NCBI GenBank assembly: GCA_013426015.1 | Contig: CP058998.1 | Location: forward strand, 984,142-1,048,141 | From: Candidatus Fermentimicrarchaeum limneticum | GTDB lineage: Archaea; Micrarchaeota; Micrarchaeia; Burarchaeales; Fermentimicrarchaeaceae | Length of the DNA: 64,000 nt | Reading direction: 5' to 3' | Shown here: in pieces, positions 47,656-56,111 of the stretch | How the letters are laid out: each line of letters starts with the position of its first letter | How positions within the stretch are numbered: the first letter of the stretch is position 1 | The notes under the pieces: generated by a model | Told to the model about the DNA's origin: nothing | The model's database searches: none | What the model saw: only the letters and a program-made list of their open reading frames with translations | Translations under genes and position numbers: made by a program

Positions 47656-48615
47656 ATGACATTCGAACCCCAAAGGTTCATAGAGGATGCAGTGGCTCAG
47701 ATAAAGAGAACCATTGGCATGGGGAAGGCGATTGTTGCAGTTTCAGGAGGGGTGGATAGCACAGTCACTGCGGTGCTGATGAATGAGGCTTTGGGTAAGA
47801 AGTGCGTTGCTGTCTTCGTTGATACCGGCTTCATGAGGAAGGGAGAGCCCGAAAGCATAAGGGAGCTCGCAGGGAAGATAAACATGAACCTGCGCTTCGT
47901 TGACGCGGGGAAGAAGTTCTATGCGGCATTGAAGGGAGTGAAGGACCCTGAGAAGAAGAGGAAGATAATTGGTGAGATGTTCATAACAATATTCGAGAAG
48001 ATTGCCAAGGAGGAGAAGGCCAAATTCCTCGGGCAGGGGACGCTTGCACCGGACTGGATTGAGTCGGGTGCAGGAATGCGAGCAACCATTAAGACGCATC
48101 ATAATGTTGGCGGTCTGCCAAAAGGAATGAAGCTGAAGCTTGTCGAGCCCGTGAGGGAGCTTTACAAGGATGAGGTCAGAAAAGTTGGTAGAGAGCTTGG
48201 CCTTTCCGATGAGATATGCAACAGGCAGCCGTTCCCAGGTCCGGGACTCGCTATACGGGTAATAGGAGAAATCACACCTGAGAAGGTTGAGGTTGTGAGG
48301 GAGGCATGCGCAATTGTTGAAGAGGAATTGGAGCAGGCGGCTGCAAGGGGAGAGATGGAGCTTCCTTGGCAGTATTTCGCGGTTCTGCTTCCTTCAAGGA
48401 GCGTTGGAGTGCTTGGAGACGAGAGGGCTTATGGCTACACTGTTGCTGTCAGGGCGGTTTACAGCGTGGATGCAATGACTGCGCAGTATGCTCGCATCCC
48501 TGACAACATCATGGAGAACATCTCCAACAGAATCACGCGCGAACTTAAGGATAGCGTGAACAGGGTCGTTTACGACATAACCAGCAAGCCGCCCGCATGC
48601 ATAGAGTGGGAATAA
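47656..48615 (+). CDS. guaAB: GMP synthase ATP-pyrophosphatase subunit B
   Basis: Archaeal split GMP synthetase: this subunit adenylates XMP and accepts ammonia from the glutaminase. PP-loop SGGVDST near residue 31; QGTLAPDWIESG, TIKTHHNVGGLP and the dimerisation-domain RQPFPGPGLAIRVIGE; the C-terminus is KPPACIEWE. 319 residues is normal. The stop TAA shares its last base with the ATG of the glutaminase gene (TAATG). Confidence 0.96.
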   Translation: MTFEPQRFIEDAVAQIKRTIGMGKAIVAVSGGVDSTVTAVLMNEALGKKCVAVFVDTGFMRKGEPESIRELAGKINMNLRFVDAGKKFYAALKGVKDPEKKRKIIGEMFITIFEKIAKEEKAKFLGQGTLAPDWIESGAGMRATIKTHHNVGGLPKGMKLKLVEPVRELYKDEVRKVGRELGLSDEICNRQPFPGPGLAIRVIGEITPEKVEVVREACAIVEEELEQAAARGEMELPWQYFAVLLPSRSVGVLGDERAYGYTVAVRAVYSVDAMTAQYARIPDNIMENISNRITRELKDSVNRVVYDITSKPPACIEWE

Positions 48616-49178
48616 TGAGGATACTTGTTGTTGATCTGGGTTCGCAGTGGACCCACAGGATTCTGAGAACTTTGAAATACTTAGAAGTAGACTCGGAGAT
48701 AATCCCCTGCAAGACTCCCCTGAGCAAGATAGATGCTGATGGGTTGGTTCTCTCGGGCGGCGCGATAAGAATCGGCTTGGGGGAAGTGAAGGAGCTGAAG
48801 GAACTTTCCAACTACCTCGACAATTTTGGAAAGCCAATACTCGGAATCTGCGCAGGTCACCAGTTCATCGGACTGCATTTTGGAGGAAAGGCACAGCCAT
48901 CCAAGAAACCTGAATACGGGAAGGTGGAGCTGTCCATTGATGAGGAAGATGACCTGTTTAGAGGGTTGCCCAACAAATTCGTGGTGTGGGCATCCCACAA
49001 CGACGAGGTCGTCAATGTGCCGCATTTCAAAATCCTCGCCCATTCCAAGGACTGCTCCAATGAAGCAATGAAGCATGAGAAGAAGCCCATCTACGGCTGC
49101 ATCTTCCACCCTGAAGTTGAGTATACTGAGCATGGCGAGGAAATATACGCAAACTTTTCGAAAATTTGCAAGATCTGA
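48615..49178 (+). CDS. guaAA: GMP synthase glutaminase subunit A
   Basis: Class I amidotransferase of about 187 residues. ATG 48615 gives MRILVVDLGSQW; the nucleophile Cys is in LGICAGHQFIG, and the His/Glu pair in IFHPEVEYTEHG. VLSGGAI is the oxyanion region. It is coupled to subunit B by TAATG and followed by a VTT membrane protein. Confidence 0.95.
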   Translation: MRILVVDLGSQWTHRILRTLKYLEVDSEIIPCKTPLSKIDADGLVLSGGAIRIGLGEVKELKELSNYLDNFGKPILGICAGHQFIGLHFGGKAQPSKKPEYGKVELSIDEEDDLFRGLPNKFVVWASHNDEVVNVPHFKILAHSKDCSNEAMKHEKKPIYGCIFHPEVEYTEHGEEIYANFSKICKI

Positions 49179-49192
49179 ATGGGGGTTGCAGG

Positions 49193-49738
49193 ATGAAATT
49201 TAAGCGTTGGACTACTAAACACCACAAATTCCTCCTCTTCGTTCTTGTAGTCAGCTGTTCCCTCTGGCTGTGGCTCTCAGGTACTATTGAAAAATTCGTT
49301 TTGAGGTTGGGGGATTATGGATACCTCGGCGCGTTCGTTGGCGGCTTCTTCTACAGCTATGGGGTGACCTCTCCCTTCTCGGTTGTTCTCTTTGCAGCAT
49401 TGGCAGAGAATGTCAATATGACAGTTGCGGCCGTTCTCGGAGGCCTCTCCGCAATGGTGAGCGATTACTTGATCTTCAAGAGTGTGGAGGAGAGCCTGAA
49501 AAAACCAGTTAGAATAAACCACCACAAAATAAAGATCCCCAAAATAAAATCAAAGCTCTTCCTCATCCTCTCCCTCCCGCTTGCAGCCTTTATAATCGGC
49601 TCCCCTCTTCCTGACGAGCTGGCCGCAGCTTTGTTGGGCTTGGAGGGGTTTGACGACAAGGCGTTCATCCTCATCTCATTCGCGTTCAATTCACTAGGGC
49701 TGCTTGTGATAATGCTTCTTGCAAAGACCCTCGTATAA
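49193..49738 (+). CDS. VTT/SNARE-associated-like small membrane protein
   Basis: About 181 residues with four to five hydrophobic segments. The GYLGAFVGGFFYSYGVTSPFSVVLFAA stretch and following GGLSAMVSDYLIFKSVEES resemble the VTT (DedA-like) core, and SPLPDELAAALLGLEGFD the second reentrant region. Function is unknown; DedA relatives affect lipid or envelope homeostasis. ATG 49193 after a GGTTGCAGG stretch is preferred to the earlier in-frame start inside guaAA. Confidence 0.65.
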   Translation: MKFKRWTTKHHKFLLFVLVVSCSLWLWLSGTIEKFVLRLGDYGYLGAFVGGFFYSYGVTSPFSVVLFAALAENVNMTVAAVLGGLSAMVSDYLIFKSVEESLKKPVRINHHKIKIPKIKSKLFLILSLPLAAFIIGSPLPDELAAALLGLEGFDDKAFILISFAFNSLGLLVIMLLAKTLV

Positions 49739-49774
49739 AATATTAAAAGGGGAGCTTGCGTAAACTATATCCGC

Positions 49775-49859
49775 GCAGGGGTGGCGGAGCCTGGTCAAAC
49801 GCGACAGACTCAAGATCTGTTGGCTTAGGCCTGCGAGAGTTCAAATCTCTCCCCCTGCA
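49775..49859 (+). tRNA. tRNA-Leu(CAA)
   Basis: Class II tRNA of 85 nt. Acceptor stem GCAGGGG pairs fully with CCCCTGC, discriminator A. D-loop GAGCCTGGTCAAA; anticodon arm ACAGA-CTCAAGA-TCTGT gives CAA; a long variable arm (TGGCTTAGGCCTGC region) and T-arm GAGAG-TTCAAAT-CTCTC follow. No intron and no encoded CCA. Its 3' end begins a small accessory island. Confidence 0.97.
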
Positions 49860-49958
49860 TCTTGTATGATTCTATAGTCTTGCCCCTCCGTCAACCCCCT
49901 AACAAAGTGCTAGATTCTGCAGCAATCTGTATATAGACCTTCGACCAGACGCAGGCAC

Positions 49959-50531
49959 ATGAATGAATTCACCATATACAAGCACCAGACGAACTTTGAA
50001 AAGGAGTTAGGACGCCTGCGAGCTTCTGCTCTGCCCGCAAAGACGAAAAAGCAAATAGAGGACTTCGCCCACATCAGGCTAGCAAAAGGTTCAAGCAAGC
50101 TCCGCGTGGTCAAATGTATGTGGTGCGTCCGCTACCTTGCGGGATGGCTTGGAAAGGATTTTTCCAGCGCAAGCAAAGAGGATCTGATAAAGCTCGTCTC
50201 CTTCATTGATTCAAAGGAATATTCCGAATATACAATGTACGATTTCAAGATTGTTCTCAAGATGTTTTACAAATGGCTTCTCGGAAAAGACGAGGAATTT
50301 CCGGAGGTTATCACGTGGCTAAAGCCAAAGATAAGGAACGAAAAACACAAACTGCCTGAAGAGTTGCTAACTGTTGAGGAAGTCCAGAAACTAGCAAACG
50401 CAACGACTAACTCACGAGATAGGGCAGCAATTGCAGTGGTGTTCCGAATACTAGTAGTTATAGTGCTCTCAGTTGTTCTATTACTAATTGCCACAGTGAT
50501 AGGATTGTATAAAATCATTGGTGGTAGTTAA
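49959..50531 (+). pseudogene. Truncated tyrosine integrase (N-terminal domain) with foreign hydrophobic tail
   Basis: Residues 1-150 match the SAM-like core-binding domain and start of the catalytic domain of XerC/D-type integrases (KLRVVKCMWCVRYLAGWLG..., EDLIKLVSFIDSK, LLTVEEVQKLANATTNSRDRAAIAVVF). The R...HxxR...Y catalytic part is absent. Instead the frame continues for about 27 residues as a strongly hydrophobic helix (ILVVIVLSVVLLLIATVIG) and stops. Probably a deletion product with a fused tail; a membrane-tethered DNA-binding protein cannot be excluded. Confidence 0.75.
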
Positions 50532-50676
50532 AGATATTCAATTCTAGGACTAACATGTTTGGTAATATAAGTCAAGCGCTCCAGCAAGATCCTCAGCCCA
50601 AATAAATCTTAAATCTCACTTGCTAAACTTCAAAAAATCAGTGAGGTGAAAACGGTAACGTATAAAAAATAATGTC

Positions 50677-50692
50677 GCGGGCATAAGCCCGC
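50677..50692. promoter_or_regulatory. GC-rich hairpin in the spacer before the toxin-antitoxin genes
   Basis: Perfect inverted repeat GCGGGC-ATAA-GCCCGC in an otherwise AT-rich 255-bp spacer (50532-50786). A GTATAAAAAATA stretch sits 6-17 bases before it. It could be a terminator, a small RNA element or the end of the decayed island. I see no gene in the spacer. Confidence 0.4.
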
Positions 50693-50759
50693 CAGACTCA
50701 AGCTTCCTTCTTGCCTCGCCATTCGGCACTCTTCCGACCAAAAGCCTTAAATATCACTA

Positions 50760-50777
50760 TTGTATAAGTTTATACAA
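50760..50777. promoter_or_regulatory. Perfect 18-bp palindrome, probable toxin-antitoxin operator
   Basis: TTGTATAA-GT-TTATACAA, an 8-bp perfect inverted repeat with a 2-base centre, starting about 9 bases after a CCTTAAATATC TATA-like box and ending 9 bases before the antitoxin ATG. A repressor bound here would cover the transcription start. Autorepression by the antitoxin is typical of type II systems. Confidence 0.6.
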
Positions 50778-50786
50778 GTGGTTGAA

Positions 50787-51065
50787 ATGAGACAGTTGCA
50801 GAACGTACTCCATTACCCGAGGCTGGACACCGTACTCATGGTAGAGGATGCCATAAAAAAGGCAAGCGAATATCCCACCCGTGCACAGCTCTGGCGTTCG
50901 CTGCCCAAGGGAGTACAATACCAGACCCTCCAGCTCATCCTCTCTTATTTACAGGAATCAAACAAGATATTTATCACAAAAGAAGGGAAAATAATGTGGG
51001 TTCTTGCGGAAAACCCGGCAGCCAGAAAACTGATTAAAGAGAGTGTCAGATATGCACGAAGTTAG
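50787..51065 (+). CDS. Putative antitoxin, small winged-helix-like protein
   Basis: 92 residues from ATG 50787. The sequence (TRAQLWRSLPKGVQYQTLQLILSYLQESNKIFITKEGKIMW) reads as a winged helix: helix-turn-helix then a beta hairpin. It precedes and overlaps a RelE/ParE-type toxin gene and is preceded by a palindromic operator, so it is probably the antitoxin and autorepressor. It does not resemble RelB, PHD or AbrB types that I know. Confidence 0.65.
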   Translation: MRQLQNVLHYPRLDTVLMVEDAIKKASEYPTRAQLWRSLPKGVQYQTLQLILSYLQESNKIFITKEGKIMWVLAENPAARKLIKESVRYARS

Positions 51066-51393
51066 CCTCAGCCCAGAATTCAATAAGGAATTCGTCGAAC
51101 TTCGAGCGAAAGCGGAAAAAGGGAACGGCGAAGCCCGCTATCTGCTCGAAATCGTCGAAAAGGGGCTCGCCAAGCTCATGACCTCGCCGGAGGCGGGCAA
51201 GCACGTCCCGAAACGCCTCATCCCGAAGGAATACGTCGTGAAGTACGGAGTCACCAACCTCTGGAAACTCAATCTCGACTCCTACTGGCGCCTGATTTAT
51301 ACTCTGGAGGGAGACCGCGTCAAACTCTACGCCATTGTCCTCGAGGTCTTAGACCACAGGAGATACAACCGCAAATTCGGATATCGTTCCTGA
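51052..51393 (+). CDS. RelE/ParE-superfamily toxin
   Basis: About 113 residues. A C-terminal beta sheet typical of RelE-fold toxins is visible: KYGVTNLWKLNLDSYWRLIYTLEGDRVKLYAIVLEVLDHRRYNRKF, with conserved-looking Arg (WRLIYT) and the final HxxYxR-like DHRRYNRKFGY. The N-terminal half is helical (FNKEFVELRAKAEKG). It probably cleaves mRNA on ribosomes or inhibits gyrase. The start could be GTG 51043 or ATG 51052; either overlaps the antitoxin gene. Confidence 0.82.
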   Translation: MHEVSLSPEFNKEFVELRAKAEKGNGEARYLLEIVEKGLAKLMTSPEAGKHVPKRLIPKEYVVKYGVTNLWKLNLDSYWRLIYTLEGDRVKLYAIVLEVLDHRRYNRKFGYRS

Positions 51394-51601
51394 AGCGAAG
51401 TCAGACTCTAGTTTTTCCCTTGCCTTGCTCCCCCTGCACTTTCAGAGTCGTTTATGCTCGAACCAGCATTTCAACCACCAGTTATGCTGCATAAAAAGCC
51501 AGTGGTTTAATGCAACATTGGCAGAAAAATCTAAAGTTGGTGAAGAGAGGGTTAGCTTACTAAGTATTTTATGTCGAATCCATTCTAACAGTAGTGGTCA
51601 A

Positions 51602-52342
51602 ATGGCATTCCTAGATTTGCTTTTTGGGGCGTTAACCGTATTTCTGGCGACTTCCCTCGGCTCGGCAGGCATACTCCTGTTCAACGGGAGGAAAATCGGG
51701 CGGGTGGATTATTCAAATATCATCTCTTTCTGCGCCGGAGTCATGGCATTCTCCGCTATGGAAATGTTTGGCCAATCCCTAATCTACGCTGGCGACTTAG
51801 TTGCCACGCTATCCCTGCTCGTAGGATTTTTGGTATTCCTTGTGCTTGAGAGATCACTGCCGCATCTGCATTTTTTAGTGAGAAAAACAAGCATAAGCGA
51901 CTCAAAGAAAAAGGCAGCCTTAATTGCCGGCACGATAACAATACACAACCTGCCTGAAGGATTTGCAATTGCATCCTCATTCGCACAGTCAAACCCTCTG
52001 GGATGGCTGGTAACTTCAACAATAGCCATTCAAGACGTGCCCGAGGGGACTCTTGTCTCCGCTCCTCTTGCATGCTACGGAATCGACTGCGTGCGTTCCT
52101 TCAAATTCGGGGTTCTTTCAGGCCTTATTGAAGGCGTTGCTGCAATATTTGGTTACATATTTCTAAGCTTGGTTAAGGAAGTAATCCCCTCTGCCCTCGG
52201 GTTTGCCGCAGGAGCCATGTCCTACGTAATTCTTGCCGAACTTCTTCCAGATGCCTTCAAAGGCAGGTCGTGGAAGGTTGCGCTGTCATTCATCCTAGGG
52301 GTAGTGGCTGCAATTGGCATTTCCTCGTTTTTGAGATTTTGA
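51602..52342 (+). CDS. ZIP-family metal transporter
   Basis: 246 residues, about eight membrane helices. The helix IV motif HNLPEGFAIA and the helix V motif QDVPEGTLVSAPL carry the metal-binding residues (His, Glu, Asp, Glu). A short His-containing loop (LERSLPHLHFLV) lies in the variable region. It probably imports zinc or another divalent metal. ATG 51602 begins MAFLDLLFG; the longer frame upstream is not membrane-like and lies in the island boundary region. Confidence 0.9.
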   Translation: MAFLDLLFGALTVFLATSLGSAGILLFNGRKIGRVDYSNIISFCAGVMAFSAMEMFGQSLIYAGDLVATLSLLVGFLVFLVLERSLPHLHFLVRKTSISDSKKKAALIAGTITIHNLPEGFAIASSFAQSNPLGWLVTSTIAIQDVPEGTLVSAPLACYGIDCVRSFKFGVLSGLIEGVAAIFGYIFLSLVKEVIPSALGFAAGAMSYVILAELLPDAFKGRSWKVALSFILGVVAAIGISSFLRF

Positions 52343-52444
52343 GCATTCCTTCTATCGGCTTCTGCATCCCTAACAAATCAAATTATTAATTGGTACTGTG
52401 TAATACTATCACAATATAGCTAATGCTAATTGTGGAGTTTTTGA

Positions 52445-53656
52445 ATGAACATTAAATTCAGCGAGCCTATTTCCAAGGCACTTGCAGAACTGGGCTTCAA
52501 GGAGCTTACTGAAGTGCAGAAACAGGCCATCCCTTACATCCTGCAAGGAGAAGACCTGATAGCGCAGGCAAGGACAGGTACAGGAAAGACTGCAGCATTT
52601 GCAATCCCTCTGCTGGAAATAGTGGGTGAGAAGCCTTTCGTGCAGGTAATTGTGCTTGCGCCTACGAGGGAGCTTGCAATCCAGGTGGGGAACGACTTCA
52701 GGAAGATAGGCAGGTACTCGAAGGCGCGCGTTCTTGTTGCATACGGCGGAGTCGGGATAGAGCCCCAGATTGAGAAGCTGAGAGGAGGGGTGCACATTGT
52801 CGTTGGCACGCCAGGCAGAATCATTGATCTGATGTCACGCGGTGCACTGAATCTTTCCAGAATAGAGTTCTTTGTTATTGACGAGGCAGACGTGATGCTC
52901 GCAATGGGCTTCATCAGAGATGTAGATCGGATAATCGCTGCTACTCCCCAGAGGAAGCAGATGCTGCTCTTCTGCGTTGACTTCCCAGAGGAGATACTTT
53001 CCCTTGCAAAGAAGCACATGCGCTATCCACAGCACGTTAAGCTCATATCCTCGGAAAAGAGCGCGCAGGGAGTGAGGCAGTACTTCTACATAGTCCAGTC
53101 CGGGAGAAAACTCGGAGCGCTACTGTTCCTCTTAAGGCAGATTAAGCCGCAGAGGACGCTGATATTCTGCAGGACTAAAAGGAGGGTTGACGAGCTGGCT
53201 AGGATACTGAACTACAACGGGATAAAGGCAAGGGGGATACAGGGCGACTTGACACAGGCTCAGAGAACAAGGACGATGGACGCGTTCAAGGATGGTTCGA
53301 TAGACCTGCTTGTTGCCACGGATGTTGCCTCAAGAGGCATTCAAGTAGAGAAAATCTCCCACGTGTTCAACTACGAGCTTCCCTACGATATAAACTACTA
53401 CCTGCACCGCATAGGCAGGACTGGGAGAATGAGTGATGTGGGAGAAGCCATAACACTCTGCTATTCGGATGAAATGGGCACTATGGGGCAGATAGAGAGG
53501 CTTATTGGCACAACTCTCGAGGAGAAATTCCTGCCAGCAAATACTCCAGCTCCGAGAATGCCTCCCTATCAAAGCTATGGGGGTAAGGGCAGAAACCGTC
53601 CCTATGGTCAGAGTAGCTTCGGAGACAGGCGCAGACCCCCGCGTTTCCGCAGGTAA
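52445..53656 (+). CDS. DEAD-box RNA helicase with altered motif III
   Basis: 403 residues. Q motif FKELTEVQKQAIP, motif I ARTGTGKTA, PTRELAIQ, TPGRIIDL, DEAD in VIDEADVMLAMGF, IFCRTKRRVDELA, TDVASRGIQ, and HRIGRTGR are all intact. Motif III, normally SAT, is CVD here (MLLFCVDFPEEI). The C-terminus is a short Gly/Arg/Pro tail (GKGRNRPYGQ...RRRPPRFRR) typical of RNA-binding tails. ATP coupling may be altered. Confidence 0.93.
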   Translation: MNIKFSEPISKALAELGFKELTEVQKQAIPYILQGEDLIAQARTGTGKTAAFAIPLLEIVGEKPFVQVIVLAPTRELAIQVGNDFRKIGRYSKARVLVAYGGVGIEPQIEKLRGGVHIVVGTPGRIIDLMSRGALNLSRIEFFVIDEADVMLAMGFIRDVDRIIAATPQRKQMLLFCVDFPEEILSLAKKHMRYPQHVKLISSEKSAQGVRQYFYIVQSGRKLGALLFLLRQIKPQRTLIFCRTKRRVDELARILNYNGIKARGIQGDLTQAQRTRTMDAFKDGSIDLLVATDVASRGIQVEKISHVFNYELPYDINYYLHRIGRTGRMSDVGEAITLCYSDEMGTMGQIERLIGTTLEEKFLPANTPAPRMPPYQSYGGKGRNRPYGQSSFGDRRRPPRFRR

Positions 53657-53718
53657 CTTTCCTGAAATTTACACAATCTATAAATACCCTTTTCTATACG
53701 TTAATACCAGGTGGTCTG

Positions 53719-54555
53719 ATGGTTGATGTTTTCAGGATAATAACGGAAGCGTATGAGTTGTACAGGGAGAACTGGAGGAGCGTAGTAACCGCCTTCGGAG
53801 TAGTATTCGTAATAACCCTTGCTTTTGGCATCATCAATCTCTTCGCTCAGCTCCCCGGAAATTTCATATGCGGCGAAGACTCGCCGTTTGAAACGCAGAA
53901 CGCCCTTCTCATACTGATATTCTGCATCAGCCCGGTGATTCTGCAGATGATACTTGGTATTGTCGATAGGTTGCTAGGCGTCTTGATAGCAATGGCAGTA
54001 ATCACCCCAATGGACGAGATGGCTACGGGAAAACCGATCTCAAACTGGATGGGTCATTTCTCGAGGCAGATAGTCAATGCAGTGCTCGTCATATTGGCAA
54101 GGCTGGTTGTCACACTGGTTTCGTTTGCTCCTCTTATCGCAGCGATTTTGCTGAATCTCTCCGCTCTGATAGCCCTCAGGCAAAGTCAGAACTTCGGGCT
54201 TCTTTTGGGAGGCGGGCTCATAATAATCCTGCTCGCATGCGCCGTCAGCATCGCTGCCTTCATAATACTAGATTTCCTCCTGCTCTTCTTGGAAATGGAG
54301 ATGGTGCTTGGAGGCGGAAGCGTTCTGAATGCGGCTGCAAGATCCGCAAAACTCGTCTATGCCAATCGTGGCGATGTCGTAGTCTACTCCCTGCTCTGGT
54401 TCGTAATCGGGATAGGCGTTGCTATTGCGACGTTCATCATAGCATGCACCATATGCCTGCTCCCGCTCGCCTGGCTTATACCAGCATTTGTGGTGCAGCC
54501 AATACAGCTCCTCTCAGGAATAATCCTGTGGAGGAGGCTGAAGGATTCAGGTTAA
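53719..54555 (+). CDS. Polytopic membrane protein, GPDPase_memb/DUF-type
   Basis: 278 residues, six hydrophobic segments with a repeated short amphipathic start (VDVFRIITEAYELYRENWRSV). The pattern resembles the glycerophosphodiester-phosphodiesterase-associated membrane domain family of uncharacterised archaeal proteins. Function is unknown. GGTGGTCTG just before the ATG is a good ribosome site. It converges on ftsY with a 9-nt overlap. Confidence 0.6.
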   Translation: MVDVFRIITEAYELYRENWRSVVTAFGVVFVITLAFGIINLFAQLPGNFICGEDSPFETQNALLILIFCISPVILQMILGIVDRLLGVLIAMAVITPMDEMATGKPISNWMGHFSRQIVNAVLVILARLVVTLVSFAPLIAAILLNLSALIALRQSQNFGLLLGGGLIIILLACAVSIAAFIILDFLLLFLEMEMVLGGGSVLNAAARSAKLVYANRGDVVVYSLLWFVIGIGVAIATFIIACTICLLPLAWLIPAFVVQPIQLLSGIILWRRLKDSG

Positions 54556-55635
54556 CAAGTTCCCTACCACAAAGTCAGCTGAGAACTCCTGCAGGTCATC
54601 TACTTCCTGCCCTACCCCCAGATAAATTATCGGTTTCCCTGTCGCATGGAAGACGGAGAGGGCAGCTCCACCCTTCTCATCCACATCAACCTTTGTAAGA
54701 ATCACCCCATCTATCCCTATAACCTTGTCAAACTCCCTGACCTGCTCGATTATCGCGTTGCCAGTTATTGCCTCCCCGACATACAGCTTCAAGTCGGGCT
54801 TTATCACCCTATTCATCTTCTCCAGCTCCTTCATGAGATTCCTGCTCGTCTCCTGTCTTCCCGCTGTATCGACTAGAACCGCATTTACGCCCTTTGCCTT
54901 GGCATGCGCAACCGCATTCCATGCGATAGACGTAGGGTCAGAACCGTACTGCCCCCCAATTGCCTTTATCCCAAGCCTTCCAGCCCAGACCTCAGCCTGC
55001 TCCTGCGAGGCAGCCCTCCACGTATCCGCGGCAGCAATAACCGATGAAATACCGTTCTTCTTCAGCAGATTCGCAACCTTTGCAATGGAGGTAGTTTTGC
55101 CAGAGCCGTTGGGCCCTAGGAAAAGAACCACAAAAGGCTCTCTGGAGGAAGCCTTCTTCTTCGCCAGTCCAACCAGATCAGGCTTCTCCTTCTCCATAAT
55201 TTCAAGAAGCGTTGTCCTTATCATCTCATTCGCAGTCCTGCCGACATCGTTCTTCTTCACATGCAATCCTACGAGCTTCTTCCTAAGCTCGGATGTTATC
55301 CCCTTTGAAGCCTCGTAAGCAACATCCGCCTCAAGCAGCGACATCTCCAGCTCGTCCAGCAGGTTCGAAACATCCTTCTCCCGTATCTCAACCTCAGGTG
55401 ACAGGATGCTTCTCACACGCGTTTCAAGGCTGAGCTTCACCTCAGGTTTCCTCTCCTCCTTCGGCTTCTCTGCAGGCCTCTTCCGGGGCTGCTCCTTGAC
55501 TTGCACGGCCTTCTCATGCCCTCTCTCTTCAGCAGGCTTCTCCGCAGGAGCCTCTGCCAGCTCAGCCCTCTCCTCAACCTTCTTGGAAAGAGAGTTGACG
55601 AATGAGGACAGCTTGTTTTTTAGAAGGTTGAACAT
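54547..55635 (-). CDS. ftsY: Signal recognition particle receptor FtsY
   Basis: Membrane-associated SRP receptor GTPase, partner of SRP54. After an amphipathic N-terminus (MFNLLKNKLSSFVNSL) comes a linker of about 60 residues rich in Lys/Glu/Pro, then the NG domain: LGPNGSGKTTSIAKVA, DTWRAASQEQ, DTAGRQETSRNL and TKVDVDEKGGAALS. ATG 55635 is chosen over one six codons upstream because the amphipathic helix then starts the protein. It is the last gene of the S19e operon. Confidence 0.96.
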   Translation of the reverse strand: MFNLLKNKLSSFVNSLSKKVEERAELAEAPAEKPAEERGHEKAVQVKEQPRKRPAEKPKEERKPEVKLSLETRVRSILSPEVEIREKDVSNLLDELEMSLLEADVAYEASKGITSELRKKLVGLHVKKNDVGRTANEMIRTTLLEIMEKEKPDLVGLAKKKASSREPFVVLFLGPNGSGKTTSIAKVANLLKKNGISSVIAAADTWRAASQEQAEVWAGRLGIKAIGGQYGSDPTSIAWNAVAHAKAKGVNAVLVDTAGRQETSRNLMKELEKMNRVIKPDLKLYVGEAITGNAIIEQVREFDKVIGIDGVILTKVDVDEKGGAALSVFHATGKPIIYLGVGQEVDDLQEFSADFVVGNLLT

Positions 55636-55652
55636 CTTACCCGCCTTCTTCA

Positions 55653-56111
55653 CTACCTGTACTCCTCATCCTCTTTAGACGCTTGGCCCTTATCACTCTT
55701 CATTTTCTCAACGAGCTTGTTTGCGGACTCCTCCAGCTCCTTCATCTTCTTAGAAACATCCTCAAAGCCGGATTGCAGTTTGTCCCTCATCGAATCAATT
55801 TCCTTCATCCTTGCCTTTAGTAGCAGCACCGCCTCGGGGATTTGCTTCTCCACGATGATGCCAGCACCGACGTCAATCAGTGCAACCTCGTTGTTCTCCA
55901 CCTTTGACTTGATGTACGCCCCCGAGCCAACCGGCAGGAGCACATCCTCGTTCTTATTTATTTTCTTAATGTTTTCAAGCGTCTGTACTGCCGACTCCAA
56001 AGAAGCGTAGTTGAGCTGTATGTTTGCCATCTGCTGCTGCATGAGCTGCGCCTGCTCCCTGTAAGCCTGCATCTCATATGCGATCTTCGCAAGATCATCC
56101 CTGCCTGCCAT
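55653..56111 (-). CDS. pfdA: Prefoldin alpha subunit
   Basis: ATP-independent holdase chaperone subunit that hands nascent proteins to the thermosome. About 152 residues: N-terminal coiled coil (YREQAQLMQQQMANIQLNYASLE), the central beta hairpin region VLLPVGSGAYIKSKV and DVGAGIIVEKQIPEA, then a C-terminal coiled coil with an acidic tail. The ATG shares a base with the L18Ae stop (TGATG). Confidence 0.94.
   Translation of the reverse strand: MAGRDDLAKIAYEMQAYREQAQLMQQQMANIQLNYASLESAVQTLENIKKINKNEDVLLPVGSGAYIKSKVENNEVALIDVGAGIIVEKQIPEAVLLLKARMKEIDSMRDKLQSGFEDVSKKMKELEESANKLVEKMKSDKGQASKEDEEYR

Larger units (their letters stand above)
49849..51438. mobile_element. Putative decayed integrated island at tRNA-Leu
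   Basis: The last 11 bases of the tRNA (CTCCCCCTGCA, 49849-49859) recur at 51428-51438. Between them lie an integrase N-terminal fragment, a structured spacer and a toxin-antitoxin pair; core genes resume on both sides. tRNA 3' ends are the usual target of archaeal tyrosine integrases. The repeat is short, so the boundary is tentative. Confidence 0.4.

Noticed and set aside
50690-50702. CAGACTCAAG match to the tRNA-Leu anticodon region
   Set aside because: Only ten bases agree and no tRNA arms can be drawn around them.
51425-51601. Extended N-terminus of the ZIP transporter
   Set aside because: The 59 extra residues are not membrane-like and lie in the island boundary; ATG 51602 starts directly with the first helix.
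53651-53666. GGTAACTTTCC resembling the TnpB left end
   Set aside because: It lacks the run of G/C bases and any adjacent element sequence; it is the end of the helicase gene, so a chance match.
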